A DNA stretch of 32,929 nt from Candidatus Omnitrophota bacterium (GCA_022013085.1 JAKLQX010000004.1:1-32929), one strand, 5' to 3'; counted from the first letter of the stretch, positions 1-7,162 are shown. Numbers and translations are program-made. Notes: generated by a model not told the origin, from the letters alone.

Positions 1-455
1 GCAGGATTACTCCCGCCGTCCTCTCACACCACTGTACGTACGGTTCCGTATACAGCGGTTTCTGTCATCTTCTGCTCTTTAGCCTCAATGCCTGCGCCAT
101 TTAACCGCCCATTCATAACTCAGGGATTCCGTCCCTTACTTTTGATTGTGGCTTCCTTGCGGAACTTCTGGTCATGGCTTCAGAATTTTAGCTCAGCTTC
201 TTATAACAGATTCAGCCCTTCATCATCTTGCGACAATTACTATGGCTTCTGCTGACTTCTGCTGTTCATCCCATCACCTTACGATAATAGTAGCCTTACG
301 GCAAACAAGCAGACCTCCCCGGGTAATGCGCACTTACCTTCCCGCTTATGCCCGCCACATCTACGTCCACGCTTTCCGGATAGGATTTGGGCTTTAGAGA
401 TATATGACTCCTCACCCAGCATGTCCGCCTCTATGTGATTCCTGTTCGTCGAGCA
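1..455 (-). mobile_element. Group II intron remnant, RT ORF deleted (3' end outside window)
   Basis: Read on the minus strand, this stretch has the character of a bacterial group II intron. It starts just behind a terminator, passes through a 5' structural region, reaches a short start typical of intron reverse-transcriptase ORFs (ATG near 265, reading MNSRSQQKP then stop), and ends with a domain V hairpin and the beginning of domain VI. Only about 400 nt separate the 5' end from domain V, far too little for a reverse transcriptase (normally over 1.2 kb), and the residual frame is broken by stops. It therefore looks like a deletion derivative that could move or splice only with proteins supplied in trans. 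The exact 5' boundary (about 455) is approximate, and the 3' boundary lies beyond base 1. Confidence 0.72.
28..59 (-). ncRNA. Group II intron domain V hairpin
   Basis: The minus-strand RNA folds into a 9-bp lower stem (59-51 with 36-28), a 2-nt CG bulge on the 3' side (38-37), a 4-bp upper stem (50-47 with 42-39) and a GAAC tetraloop (46-43). A 34-nt-class hairpin with a two-nucleotide bulge and a tetraloop is the hallmark of the catalytic domain V. The lower stem carries CGC where many introns have AGC, which would fit the group IIC type. The subclass call is tentative. Confidence 0.75.
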
Positions 456-459
456 ATAA

Positions 460-492
460 ATAAGGGCAACCTTTATTAAGGGTTGCCCTTAT
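460..492 (-). terminator. Intrinsic terminator downstream of aroD
   Basis: A 12-bp perfect stem (460-471 with 481-492, core AAGGGCAACC) with a 9-nt loop lies 25 bp after the aroD stop. It is followed on the minus strand by a short T-rich tract, TTATT. The T tract runs straight into the group II intron, the usual insertion position of group IIC introns. Confidence 0.75.
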
Positions 493-517
493 CCCTGAAG
501 AATCTCAATTGAAACTA

Positions 518-1261
518 TCAAGCATACTCAATGGTACGTGACTTTATTATATAGTATTCATTATACTTAGGATAATATGCTCGTAAATGTTCCCGTAGCT
601 CACTCAATGCTCTTTGACCTAATCCTGATGGTCTATTAATATAGGCATAAGTAATCAATGAACCAAGCCCCGGAAAAGTTAAGCGGGAAATACTGCCTAT
701 TTCGCCCAAGGAAATGGTAATTATATTTTTAGATTTATTTTCTATCGTAAACCTCATAAGCCTATGAAGATCTTCTGCTTTATTGGCTTTAACTGCAATT
801 TTAACTAAATTAGCACCGCTTTTTTTCGCTTTATTGAGAATATCCTTTAGCATTTTATCATTCGGCGTCATCTTAAAATTGTGCCAAGATACAATGGCTA
901 CTTTCTTATTTTTTCTTGCAATCTTTATAACTTTCGACAGAATCGGTGATCTTAATTCTATATCAATAGCATCAACTAATGGCATACATTCTTTAAATAT
1001 ATTTAGTTTTAACTCATTAGAAATATCTTTTTGTCCGCCTTCCTCTTTACTACGAACTGTTAAAATTAAAGGGGCCCCGATTTTTCTACTTGTTTTAACA
1101 ATATTCCCTACATAAAGAGGATCTGTTTTCTTGAATTCATCTACTCTAATTTCAAGTATATCAACAAAAGCAGATTTAATCAGCTTACTATCTTCCCGAT
1201 CATTAATAGCTATAGCTATTCTCGGAATCTTACCTAATTCTGTTTTCCCTATTTTTATCAT
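518..1261 (-). CDS. aroD: Type I 3-dehydroquinate dehydratase
   Basis: This 247-residue protein is a class I dehydroquinase, which dehydrates 3-dehydroquinate to 3-dehydroshikimate (third step of the shikimate pathway, cytosol) through a lysine Schiff base. Visible motifs are EIRVD (37-41), the TVRSKEEGG loop (69-77), the general-acid/base histidine in SWHNF (H127), the Schiff-base lysine in LVKIA (K154), and the C-terminal SLGEIGSISRLTFPGLGS block (184-201) with R193, followed by PSGLGQ. Length and motif order are those of the family. It stands alone here, with no other shikimate genes alongside. It is closed by the terminator at 460-492 and probably has its own promoter upstream. The first 13 residues are extra relative to many homologues but plausible. 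Confidence 0.93.
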   Translation of the reverse strand: MIKIGKTELGKIPRIAIAINDREDSKLIKSAFVDILEIRVDEFKKTDPLYVGNIVKTSRKIGAPLILTVRSKEEGGQKDISNELKLNIFKECMPLVDAIDIELRSPILSKVIKIARKNKKVAIVSWHNFKMTPNDKMLKDILNKAKKSGANLVKIAVKANKAEDLHRLMRFTIENKSKNIITISLGEIGSISRLTFPGLGSLITYAYINRPSGLGQRALSELREHLRAYYPKYNEYYIIKSRTIEYA

Positions 1262-1298
1262 TTTGAGATTAAAATAAACAATATTTTTCCCTTTTATA

Positions 1299-1327
1299 AG
1301 GATATAATATTTTTATTAACATTGCAA
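1299..1327 (-). promoter_or_regulatory. Possible aroD promoter
   Basis: TTGCAA (1322-1327) and TATCCT (1299-1304) are separated by 17 bp and lie about 38 bp upstream of the aroD start. An alternative is TTGACT (1417-1422) with TAAACT (1395-1400) at 16 bp. The DNA from 1262 to 1493 is AT-rich and holds no convincing gene. The choice between the two promoters cannot be settled by eye. Confidence 0.3.
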
Positions 1328-1493
1328 TGCTACTATTCGATACGTGGATTTTATCAATTTTGAGGTTTTTTATATAGATTCAGCCCAGGTATATAGTTTA
1401 ACTAATGGAACAAAAAAGTCAAGAATAATATTGACTAGAAAATTGCCTAAAAGGGTTGAACTGGATAAAAACAAAACCATCCCGGCTCTTTTA

Positions 1494-3026
1494 CTACTTC
1501 AATTCCGGCAGGGACAATTCATCCAACACCCAATCAATATTTAAATCTAACCCTCTATCCTTATTCTGCTGCTCGATGCCCTTTAAATGTTGCTTCATCA
1601 GCTCAATTAGCTTTGGCCGCATTTGCGGGTCAACTGCCGCGGCGCGGGGAGTCATCTCATCCAAGGCCGGGATTTTATCTTCAAGAAATATAGTATAATG
1701 CCGCTTGTAGAATTTTTGCATAAGCTCGCGCTCTACTTCTGGCGGGATGCCTTTAGTATCACTCTTCTCTTTATTTGAAATTATCTCCCGAGCATAACCT
1801 TTATAATCAATCTCCATTTTCCCGGCCTGCTGTTTGGCTAGATCCACCACCACTTCATTCTGTAACAAAAGATTCTCTCCGAAAAACTTCTTAACCATTC
1901 TTTTAGCAAAGGAATGTTTTTGCTTAGTAAAGGCCTCTACAATGAGTTTATCCGGAAAAAGGCTGATATTTCCTACGGTGCCCACGCCTTCATCCTTTTC
2001 CTGCCCATGCCGAAAATGCGCCGGCATATTTTTTTCTAAGGCTTTGGATTGGCCGCGGCGCAACCAACTGTAATAATACACCCCCGGGAGATCCTGCTCG
2101 TCCGGATGCCTTTCACGCTGCTCAAAATCCGGATTTTTATCCAGGATTGCCTTAATCTCCCCATAATTCCCCTTAATTTTATATATTGCCCGGCATTGAT
2201 GCAGATCCATCCTCTTCAATACCGCAATACTTCTCTCACGGCTTAAATCATAAATCAGGCTGCCAAATACGCCGAAGTTCTCTGAAAGGTAATCTTTTAT
2301 TACTAGTTCCTTGTGTTTGCGGTTTTCTTTCCTAAACGCATCGCGTAAACTATCCATAAACTCGGCAAACGCAGAATCCGAAAGCTCTACACCATTATTA
2401 GCGATGCGGCTAAAATAAGGGTAGTGCGCCAGCCAGGTTAACATCCGCGTCCAACGCACTGACCTTGCGGCAGTGGCGCGATCAATTAATACGAAATTCC
2501 CTTTTTCCGGCTCTAATAAATCAATACATTCCATGCTCTGATGATCCAATACTTTCTCTATTTCAATAACTGTAGCCCGACAACTAAAGCGGTACTCCAT
2601 CATAATACGTTCGTCATTATTAAGGCCAACCCATCCTTGCGTCTGCCACTTCTGGGCTAAAGTGCGGCCGTCGGCATCGCGCTTGACAAAGAACAGATAA
2701 TACACCGCTGCGCCCTCTGCCGTTCCAACATCCTCTTCTGATATACCGCTGGCAAAACGCATATGTTCAACCATCTCTTCAAATTCACGGTAGTTATAGG
2801 AAGACTTAAGGTAATCAAGCTTTTTGCGCACCAACCCTTCATCTACCTTCAGCCATAAATCGTATCCTGTCACGCCAAAGGGAAAGTAGCCGCAAGACGG
2901 GATACAGTGTATCTTGCTCCCGCGCTCTGAGCCACAACAGGCCGGGCAGATTATCTTTTCCAAAGCCGGGCAGATTCCCCGCGGCTTCCTGCCACAGATA
3001 GCGCACTTTAGAACTGTTTTATCCAT
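1494..3026 (-). CDS. Unknown protein with N-terminal Cys-rich (zinc-ribbon-like) module
   Basis: I do not recognise a named family for this 510-residue protein. Its first 45 residues hold eight cysteines (C8, C11, C19, C27, C30, C31, C41, C45), with CxxC and CPACCG patterns that look like a metal-binding module. The middle is soluble, mixed alpha/beta and without membrane segments. The C-terminus contains TPRAAAVDPQMRPKLIELMK and ends with a DxNIDWVLDELSLPEL motif. I have the impression that similar tails occur in other bacterial metal-binding hypothetical proteins, but I cannot name the domain. There is no clear Shine-Dalgarno before the ATG. It probably forms its own transcription unit between the accessory region and aroD. 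A nucleic-acid or chaperone-related role would be a guess. Confidence 0.8.
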   Translation of the reverse strand: MDKTVLKCAICGRKPRGICPALEKIICPACCGSERGSKIHCIPSCGYFPFGVTGYDLWLKVDEGLVRKKLDYLKSSYNYREFEEMVEHMRFASGISEEDVGTAEGAAVYYLFFVKRDADGRTLAQKWQTQGWVGLNNDERIMMEYRFSCRATVIEIEKVLDHQSMECIDLLEPEKGNFVLIDRATAARSVRWTRMLTWLAHYPYFSRIANNGVELSDSAFAEFMDSLRDAFRKENRKHKELVIKDYLSENFGVFGSLIYDLSRERSIAVLKRMDLHQCRAIYKIKGNYGEIKAILDKNPDFEQRERHPDEQDLPGVYYYSWLRRGQSKALEKNMPAHFRHGQEKDEGVGTVGNISLFPDKLIVEAFTKQKHSFAKRMVKKFFGENLLLQNEVVVDLAKQQAGKMEIDYKGYAREIISNKEKSDTKGIPPEVERELMQKFYKRHYTIFLEDKIPALDEMTPRAAAVDPQMRPKLIELMKQHLKGIEQQNKDRGLDLNIDWVLDELSLPELK

Positions 3027-3065
3027 AGATATGAAGTCTATTTCTTTTTTCCATGTAACGATTTT

Positions 3066-3236
3066 TTAAATTTCTTCTGCTTTTATCACTTCTGTCTCAT
3101 CAGTTAAAGCTTTTAACTCAAGACTTTTTATCTCTGGCAATGATGCGCCAATAATCCCCTGCATATCTCCGTACATCCTGGCTGTACTAGTAATCACTTT
3201 CTTAATCTGCTGCTCTCTCTTAGCCCAAAGTTTCTC
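3066..3236 (-). pseudogene. C-terminal remnant of a DUF2130 protein
   Basis: On the minus strand an open frame of 56 codons reads WAKREQQIKKVITSTARMYG, then DMQGIIGASLPEIKSLEL, and ends at a natural stop (3066-3068). This is the characteristic C-terminal end of DUF2130 proteins. An in-frame TAG directly upstream (3237-3239) and the absence of a start show that the rest of the gene is gone. It lies between the BRO-family gene and the Cys-rich gene. DUF2130 function is unknown, though members contain a nuclease-like fold. Confidence 0.75.
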
Positions 3237-3258
3237 CTATGAATTCACGGCACCGTAT

Positions 3259-4086
3259 TTATTCATTTTTCAGCAGTTTATTTTGAGGCTTTGCCAGATA
3301 ATTATCCCGGCTTACAACCTTTTTCTTTGTTTCTTGCTCCAGTTTTTTTCGCGCCACTCCCGCGACATTGCCACCACGGCGAGAGACATCCTTATTTTCC
3401 TCAAAACCACTGGGATGTTCTACTTTAGTAATTTGAGTTGTGGACGCTTCGCCAAGCATAGAAAAAATAAGCTCAAGATCAGTCATATGATCCCTAAGAT
3501 TCTGCCGCTTCAAACCTTTAAGTTTTTTGTATTGGCTCGGCGTCAGGCCAAAGGCGGCTTTGGATATCTCCGCGGTCAGAATTTCATATTCTTTGTTTTT
3601 TTCAACGCCGTGCTTCTTCCACTCATCAGTCAGCTCCTCGCGAATAGCAATTCCGCGTATCCGTTTTTCAATCCAATTGTCAGAATACCCTTTGAGCTTA
3701 TAGAGCATCCTTGTTCGTTTGGTTGCCAGCTCCGGATTTTCAATTTCCTGCACGCGCTCATAACCTACTTTTGCCAGCCAACGCTTTAGTGGCTCAGCTT
3801 TTGGAGATGGAATAGATTGAACTATCCTAAACATTCCCTCTGTATTAGCGCAGTCAGTCTCATATTTCTTACCGTCAGAAGCCTCCAATTTCAGTTGTCT
3901 ACAAATTGTAGATAACTGAAATCCATCGTCACTTTTTACACGAGCTTTCATAGCGTTCCAATAAACGCGTGGATTGTTACTATCTGTTAAAACCGCTATA
4001 ACGTCCACGGCCGAAAACCACCATTCATTATTATAAATGATTTTTCGTATCCCTTGTCCTTTAAATACCGCTATTTTTGTATCCAT
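3259..4086 (-). CDS. BRO-family N-terminal domain protein (phage antirepressor-like)
   Basis: This 275-residue protein belongs to the Bro-N/phage antirepressor-like family. The N-terminus (about 1-110) carries the typical IRKIIYNNEWWFSAVDVIAV start, the CANTEG segment and IQSIPSPKAEPLKRWLAKVG. The longer bacterial version continues with IEKRIRGIAIREELTDEWKK, FGLTPSQYKKLKGL and NLRDHMTDLELIFSMLGEA, and ends with a basic GGNVAGVARKKLE region. The Bro-N domain binds DNA in viruses, and the bacterial long form is of unknown role. A strong RBS (GGAGG, 8 nt before the ATG) supports the start. The gene lies in an accessory patch with DUF2130 and ORF6N remnants. Before the insertion sequence arrived it would have been the next minus-strand gene after the c-di-GMP riboswitch. 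Confidence 0.88.
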   Translation of the reverse strand: MDTKIAVFKGQGIRKIIYNNEWWFSAVDVIAVLTDSNNPRVYWNAMKARVKSDDGFQLSTICRQLKLEASDGKKYETDCANTEGMFRIVQSIPSPKAEPLKRWLAKVGYERVQEIENPELATKRTRMLYKLKGYSDNWIEKRIRGIAIREELTDEWKKHGVEKNKEYEILTAEISKAAFGLTPSQYKKLKGLKRQNLRDHMTDLELIFSMLGEASTTQITKVEHPSGFEENKDVSRRGGNVAGVARKKLEQETKKKVVSRDNYLAKPQNKLLKNE

Positions 4087-4201
4087 ATACTCTCCTCCTA
4101 CGTTATTATTATTTTCATCCTGCTATAACAGACGCAAGAAAGCCTAAAATCTAACCAAAAATTTATCACTAACACACAAATCAAATGATGTTTATTTAAA
4201 A

Positions 4202-4219
4202 ACAGCAGTACTTTGTTAA
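4202..4219 (+). repeat. Left terminal inverted repeat of the IS
   Basis: It matches the reverse complement of 5654-5671 at 17 of 18 positions. Confidence 0.8.
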
Positions 4220-4394
4220 AAAATATTTTTCTTCCCGATTATTTTTAAAAACTGTCTTTATGTAACTTTTGAAAATACATAACTTACGTCATTTCAATGC
4301 GTTGCGTCAAAATTCTTGTTGATTTTCCTTCCTAACCCCTGCTATTATATACCCATACGAACAATTATTCCACCTTTAACAAGGAGCAACGCTT

Positions 4395-5657
4395 ATGGCA
4401 CATTTTAACGCTCGCTTACGTTTTATCGACCAATTTCTCGCGCGTTTTAATTCTGTATTTTCAAATACTCAAATGTCCGCCTTACGCGGCCTTGTCTATG
4501 GAATGTTCTTTGACTACAAGCGCCTATCCTTATCCGCCATCGCCAGAAGAACAAATATTCATTATCAAAAACTCCAATATTTCTTCTCTGATTCTTCCTG
4601 GGATATTAATAAACTCAATGACGTCCGCCTTGGTATTCTTCAAAATCAATCAACAACACGCGCTACACCCAACGGTGTCTTCGCCCTTGATGATACCGGC
4701 TGCCCTAAGCCTTATGCCCATAAAACCGAAGGCGCCCAATTTCAATACTGCGGCTCTTTGGGCAGAAAAGAAAATTGCAATGTCGCCGTGGCTTCCTGTT
4801 TTGTCTCCAACACCAAACACTTCCCGATCAATTTTAAATCTTATATCCCCGTGCAAGGCCAGCCGCCTGAAAGTTTTAAAAGCAAACCTGATCTAGCCAA
4901 AGAGCTGATTAGCGAAGCTGTCGCTAAAAATATTCCCTTTTCCAGTATCGTCTTTGATGCTTGGTACACTTCCTCCGAGATGATTGAATTCATCGCCTCA
5001 AAAAATTTAGTTTTCGTCGCTGAAACAAAAATTAACCGTTCCATCTACTTTGCTCATCCCAAAACAAAACAACAAGCGTATATGCGCGCTGAAGAGATTA
5101 TTCCTTTGATCAAACAATTCTATGCTCACCGCCTAAAACATGTTGAGATCCTTCAGCAAAATGGTAAAGTTAAACACCTCTTCACTTACGCCATCAAATC
5201 CAAACTCAAGGATTGCTCTACCCCTTTACAAATCTTCTTTATCTTTGACAAGTGGAGCGATACCGATGAAAAAGATGTTCATGTTCTGATTACCAATAAC
5301 CCCGCGATGTCCGTTAAGACTGCCGTTGATACTTATCTTTTACGCTGGGGTATTGAAGAATCATTCCGCGAACTTAAAGACAACTTCTGCTTTGACCAGT
5401 ATCAAGTCCACGACCAAGAGCAGATCCAACGTCATTGGATTATTTCATTCTTGGTCTGGTCATTGACTTACTGGATTAAGCAGAACGCCTGTCTCTCCAA
5501 GATACTGCAAGACTCACCCGCTTCTCTCGGCCAATGTAAAGAGGCTATTGCCGCTCTCATCATCATTGACTCTACCTGCCTCTTATCAAAGAACAAAACT
5601 ATCGCTGAAACCTTAAAAATCAAATCCCAGAGGCTTATCCAACGCCTTGAAAATTAA
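4395..5657 (+). CDS. DDE transposase, IS701/IS4-like
   Basis: This intact 420-residue transposase catalyses cut-and-paste movement of its IS. The DDE residues can be placed. The first aspartate is in VFALDDTGCPK (D99/D100) and is followed by FQYCGSLGRKENCNVAVASC, a block typical of IS701-like enzymes. The second is in SIVFDAWYTSSE (D188). The glutamate is in LLRWGIEESFRELK (E321/E322). An N-terminal helical region (1-75) would bind the ends. AAGGAG lies 8 nt upstream of the ATG, and the 175-bp leader inside the element includes a TATTATA box near 4351. Codon use is rich in C- and T-ending codons. The complete frame and near-perfect ends suggest recent activity. Confidence 0.9.
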   Translation: MAHFNARLRFIDQFLARFNSVFSNTQMSALRGLVYGMFFDYKRLSLSAIARRTNIHYQKLQYFFSDSSWDINKLNDVRLGILQNQSTTRATPNGVFALDDTGCPKPYAHKTEGAQFQYCGSLGRKENCNVAVASCFVSNTKHFPINFKSYIPVQGQPPESFKSKPDLAKELISEAVAKNIPFSSIVFDAWYTSSEMIEFIASKNLVFVAETKINRSIYFAHPKTKQQAYMRAEEIIPLIKQFYAHRLKHVEILQQNGKVKHLFTYAIKSKLKDCSTPLQIFFIFDKWSDTDEKDVHVLITNNPAMSVKTAVDTYLLRWGIEESFRELKDNFCFDQYQVHDQEQIQRHWIISFLVWSLTYWIKQNACLSKILQDSPASLGQCKEAIAALIIIDSTCLLSKNKTIAETLKIKSQRLIQRLEN

Positions 5658-5671
5658 CAAAGTCCTGCTGT
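5654..5671 (-). repeat. Right terminal inverted repeat of the IS
   Basis: TTAACAAAGTCCTGCTGT is complementary to the left end at 4202-4219 with one mismatch. It overlaps the transposase stop codon (TAA, 5655-5657). Confidence 0.8.
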
Positions 5672-5792
5672 AGTATTAAATAAAATATAAATATTTCCCC
5701 TTACCCCAAGACTTTTCATTTTTGTAATGAATCTTCTTTGCATAAGGTTACCAGATTACTAAAACGTTTTTAAAATTTTTTATTAAGTTCTT

Positions 5793-5822
5793 AAATAAAA
5801 AATGAGTTGTCAGCTCCAACTT
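5793..5822 (-). terminator. Candidate riboswitch-linked terminator
   Basis: Directly after the aptamer, the minus-strand RNA can form AGUUG/CAACU (stem near 5821-5805, 7-nt loop) followed by a run of uridines (CATTTTTTATTT). The stem is short. A competing hairpin, CCGAC-GAAA-GUUGG (5829-5816), overlaps it and could provide switching. Confidence 0.45.
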
Positions 5823-5824
5823 TC

Positions 5825-5926
5825 GTCGGTACTGGCAACCCGGCTGTCCTTGAGACTATTTCTTGATTTTAGGATCCGTGGCTTTGTGTCCTTAGATTAC
5901 TCTAAGTTTACCTTTTGCACCTTTTC
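5825..5926 (-). ncRNA. Cyclic-di-GMP-I (GEMM) riboswitch
   Basis: The minus strand follows the c-di-GMP-I aptamer consensus. It has GGUAAAC, then a hairpin CUUAGA-GUAA-UCUAAG with a GNRA tetraloop, the conserved ACACAAAGCCACGG linker, a second arm opening with AUCCUAA (a tetraloop-receptor-like segment), and the closing AAGGACAGCCGGGUUGCC. Order and spacing match the well-known Vc2-type RNA. These RNAs sense the second messenger c-di-GMP and commonly control motility, pilus or matrix genes. A strong promoter sits upstream and a terminator-like hairpin follows. No intact gene follows on the same strand until the BRO gene beyond the IS, so the regulated gene is lost or displaced. Confidence 0.87.
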
Positions 5927-5938
5927 TATTTACACTCA

Positions 5939-5996
5939 AATATAACACCCCGGATAGACGCTGTCAAGTAGAAAATACACTTATTTTGGTAGCGCT
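5939..5996 (-). promoter_or_regulatory. Sigma70 promoter of the riboswitch with upstream AGCGCT palindrome
   Basis: A near-consensus promoter has TTGACA (5962-5967), a 17-bp spacer and TATATT (5939-5944), placing the start just before the aptamer. GAAAGCGCTACC (core AGCGCT, 5991-5996) lies exactly 23 bp upstream of the -35 box. The same arrangement precedes the pilin operon at 14770-14827. Confidence 0.75.
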
Positions 5997-6089
5997 TTCT
6001 TTTCAAAAAAATCATGGTATCAGTGTATCAAAAAAACAGAATATTAAGGTGTCAATGTATCATATAAAGTGTTAAATTTAGATCCTTGA

Positions 6090-6168
6090 GTCATTGCGAG
6101 GCTGCCGTAGGCAGCCGAAGCAATCTCGCTTTTAGGGATTGCTTCGTCGCTACGCTCCTCGCAATGAC
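6090..6168. repeat. REP-like inverted repeat (GTCATTGCGAGG family)
   Basis: A 79-bp element is bounded by GTCATTGCGAGG and its exact complement CCTCGCAATGAC, with nested inner arms GAAGCAATC/GATTGCTTC and a small hairpin GGCTGCC-GTA-GGCAGCC. This palindrome type is a common dispersed repeat in many environmental bacteria. It carries no coding potential. Confidence 0.8.
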
Positions 6169-6176
6169 GAGTTAAT

Positions 6177-6238
6177 CTGATTGGACAAATATCAAGCCAG
6201 AGTGGACAATAATATGTATTAATAATCCAGACTGGACA
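6177..6238. repeat. Three copies of a CAGANTGGACA motif
   Basis: The copies are at 6177-6187 (CTGATTGGACA), 6198-6208 (CAGAGTGGACA) and 6228-6238 (CAGACTGGACA). Related copies lie at 14910, 32328 and 32458. Iterated, spaced motifs like this often mark transposase-binding ends. Confidence 0.5.
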
Positions 6239-6242
6239 TAAA

Positions 6243-6329
6243 TTAATTCATCCCAAACCTCGGCTTTGGAGGCTCATCCGGCGGCTCAAGTAATTTCTTA
6301 ATCGCCTCAAATATTACCTGGATATCTAT
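6243..6329 (-). pseudogene. C-terminal remnant of an ORF6N-domain protein
   Basis: The minus-strand frame reads DIQVIFEAIKKLLEPP and ends KPRFGMN-stop, closely resembling the tail (IFEAIKQLM-PPP) that closes ORF6N-domain phage-like DNA-binding proteins. An in-frame TAG (6330-6332) cuts it off upstream, so only about 28 codons remain. Confidence 0.6.
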
Positions 6330-6440
6330 CTAGGGAGCCCGAGAAGTATTCAGCCTAACTGCTGAGGAAAAAGGCATCTTTAAAAAATAATGCATAATTT
6401 TTATTTATCCTTTATAGTCATAAAAATAGTCATTTTGTTC
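6330..6440. other. Non-coding stretch before the toxin-antitoxin promoter
   Basis: No gene is supported here. A short plus-strand frame (REVFSLTAEEKGIFKK then stop, near 6347-6397) might be the tail of a decayed gene, but it has no recognisable family. Confidence 0.4.
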
Positions 6441-6469
6441 TTGACAACTTTAGAATTATGATTTATACT
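6441..6469 (+). promoter_or_regulatory. Promoter of the phd/relE operon
   Basis: TTGACA (6441-6446) and TATACT (6464-6469) are separated by exactly 17 bp. GGGAGG lies 8 nt before the antitoxin ATG. Autoregulation by the antitoxin is known in this family, but I see no clear operator palindrome. Confidence 0.75.
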
Positions 6470-6508
6470 TTAAATGGTAAAAAGAGAAATATTTAGGGAG
6501 GTAAAGAT

Positions 6509-6778
6509 ATGACTACGTTAACTGTTACCGAAGCAAAGGCGCATTTTTTAGAGCTTATTAGAGATTCTGACAAAAGGCTTGAAAGATTTATAATAACTAA
6601 GCGGGGAAAGCCAGCCGCGGTAGTAATGAATGCTGATGAATTTGAAGGATGGCTTGAAACTTTAGAAATAATGTCCGATAAAAAAGCTTTAGGAGAAATT
6701 AGAAAGGCAAAAAGAGAATTAAACCTTGGTAAAACCAAAAGCTTTAAAGAAGTGATTGGCAGGCTGCAAGGAAATTAA
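6509..6778 (+). CDS. Phd/YefM-family antitoxin
   Basis: This 89-residue protein is an antitoxin of a type II toxin-antitoxin pair. It opens with the Phd/YefM signature MTTLTVTEAKAHFLELI and continues with RFIITKRGKPAAVVMNADEFEGWLETLEI. This DNA-binding N-terminal fold (1-60) represses the operon, and the C-terminal tail (60-89) would wrap the toxin. It is driven by a consensus promoter, has a strong RBS and overlaps or abuts the RelE/ParE toxin start, so the two are co-translated. Such pairs stabilise accessory DNA or act as stress modules, and this one sits in a patch rich in mobile remnants. Confidence 0.9.
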   Translation: MTTLTVTEAKAHFLELIRDSDKRLERFIITKRGKPAAVVMNADEFEGWLETLEIMSDKKALGEIRKAKRELNLGKTKSFKEVIGRLQGN

Positions 6779-6779
6779 T

Positions 6780-7037
6780 GTGAGCTATCCTATCAGATTT
6801 TCGAATATCTCCTCAGGTCAATTCCAAAAACTCAAAGATAAAAAACTTAAAGAAAGGATTGCTTCAGCATTAGAGTACATTGCCAGCGGCCCCCTTATAG
6901 GTAAACCCTTACAGGCAGAATTCAAGGGCTGCTATTCATATCGTATTGGTGATTACAGAGTAATATATTTCTTTTCAAAGACAGAAAAATATATCGGCAT
7001 AATTAGAATTGATCATAGAAGAGAAGTTTATAGGTAA
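6780..7037 (+). CDS. RelE/ParE-family toxin
   Basis: This toxin of about 85 residues is paired with the upstream antitoxin. The frame can open at ATG 6756, but GTG 6780 is preferred. It sits right behind the antitoxin stop (TAATGTG), has AAGGAA 6 nt upstream, and gives the usual family length and the typical opening YPIRFSNISSGQFQKL. The core includes LIGKPLQAEFKGCYSYRIGDYRVIY and ends IIRIDHRREVY, the RelE/ParE pattern (GDYRVIY, HRxxVY). RelE-type members cleave ribosome-bound mRNA and ParE-type members poison gyrase, and sequence alone does not decide between them. The catalytic-site Arg/Tyr/His residues look intact, so it is probably functional. Confidence 0.9.
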   Translation: MSYPIRFSNISSGQFQKLKDKKLKERIASALEYIASGPLIGKPLQAEFKGCYSYRIGDYRVIYFFSKTEKYIGIIRIDHRREVYR

Positions 7038-7068
7038 ATAATTGAGGCTTACGAAAAGCAATAAGTAA

Positions 7069-7108
7069 TACGACCCTATTTCCTAACCAATCGGGAAACA
7101 GGGTCGTA
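7069..7108. terminator. Long hairpin after the toxin gene
   Basis: TACGACCCT (7069-7077) pairs with AGGGTCGTA (7100-7108), and after one mismatch the inner TTTCC pairs with GGAAA. It lies about 30 bp after the toxin stop. It could end transcription, although the following T tract is weak. It belongs to the same style of hairpin as 14855-14897 and 32563-32608. Confidence 0.5.
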
Positions 7109-7162
7109 TTCTCCTAACGTTTACGCTTTTAATGGGTAAAATATGGCAACTTAAAAGTATAC

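Larger units (their letters stand above)
4202..5671 (+). mobile_element. Insertion sequence, about 1,470 bp, IS701/IS4-like
   Basis: One transposase gene is bracketed by 18-bp inverted repeats. The left end is ACAGCAGTACTTTGTTAA (4202-4219), and the right end (5654-5671) is its complement with one mismatch. The right repeat begins inside the transposase stop codon. Farther out, TTTATTTAA (4191-4199) is mirrored at 5675-5683, so the true ends may lie a few bases beyond. No direct target duplication is obvious at the boundaries given. The reading frame is intact. It sits between the riboswitch and the BRO gene, in the opposite orientation to both. Confidence 0.82.

Noticed and set aside
146-397. 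83-residue plus-strand open frame
   Set aside because: It lies antisense to the group II intron remnant and has no recognisable motif or RBS.
1344-1544. 66-residue plus-strand open frame
   Set aside because: It runs into the antisense of the Cys-rich gene, has no RBS and resembles no protein.
4190-5686. Search for target-site duplication of the IS
   Set aside because: TTTATTTAA / TTAAATAAA flank the IS as inverted, not direct, repeats. No reliable duplication could be assigned.
5654-5743. Mini-frame of 29 codons after the riboswitch (MQRRFITKMKSLGVRGNIYI...)
   Set aside because: It could be the start of the displaced target gene, but it lacks an RBS, ends inside the IS repeat and matches nothing known.
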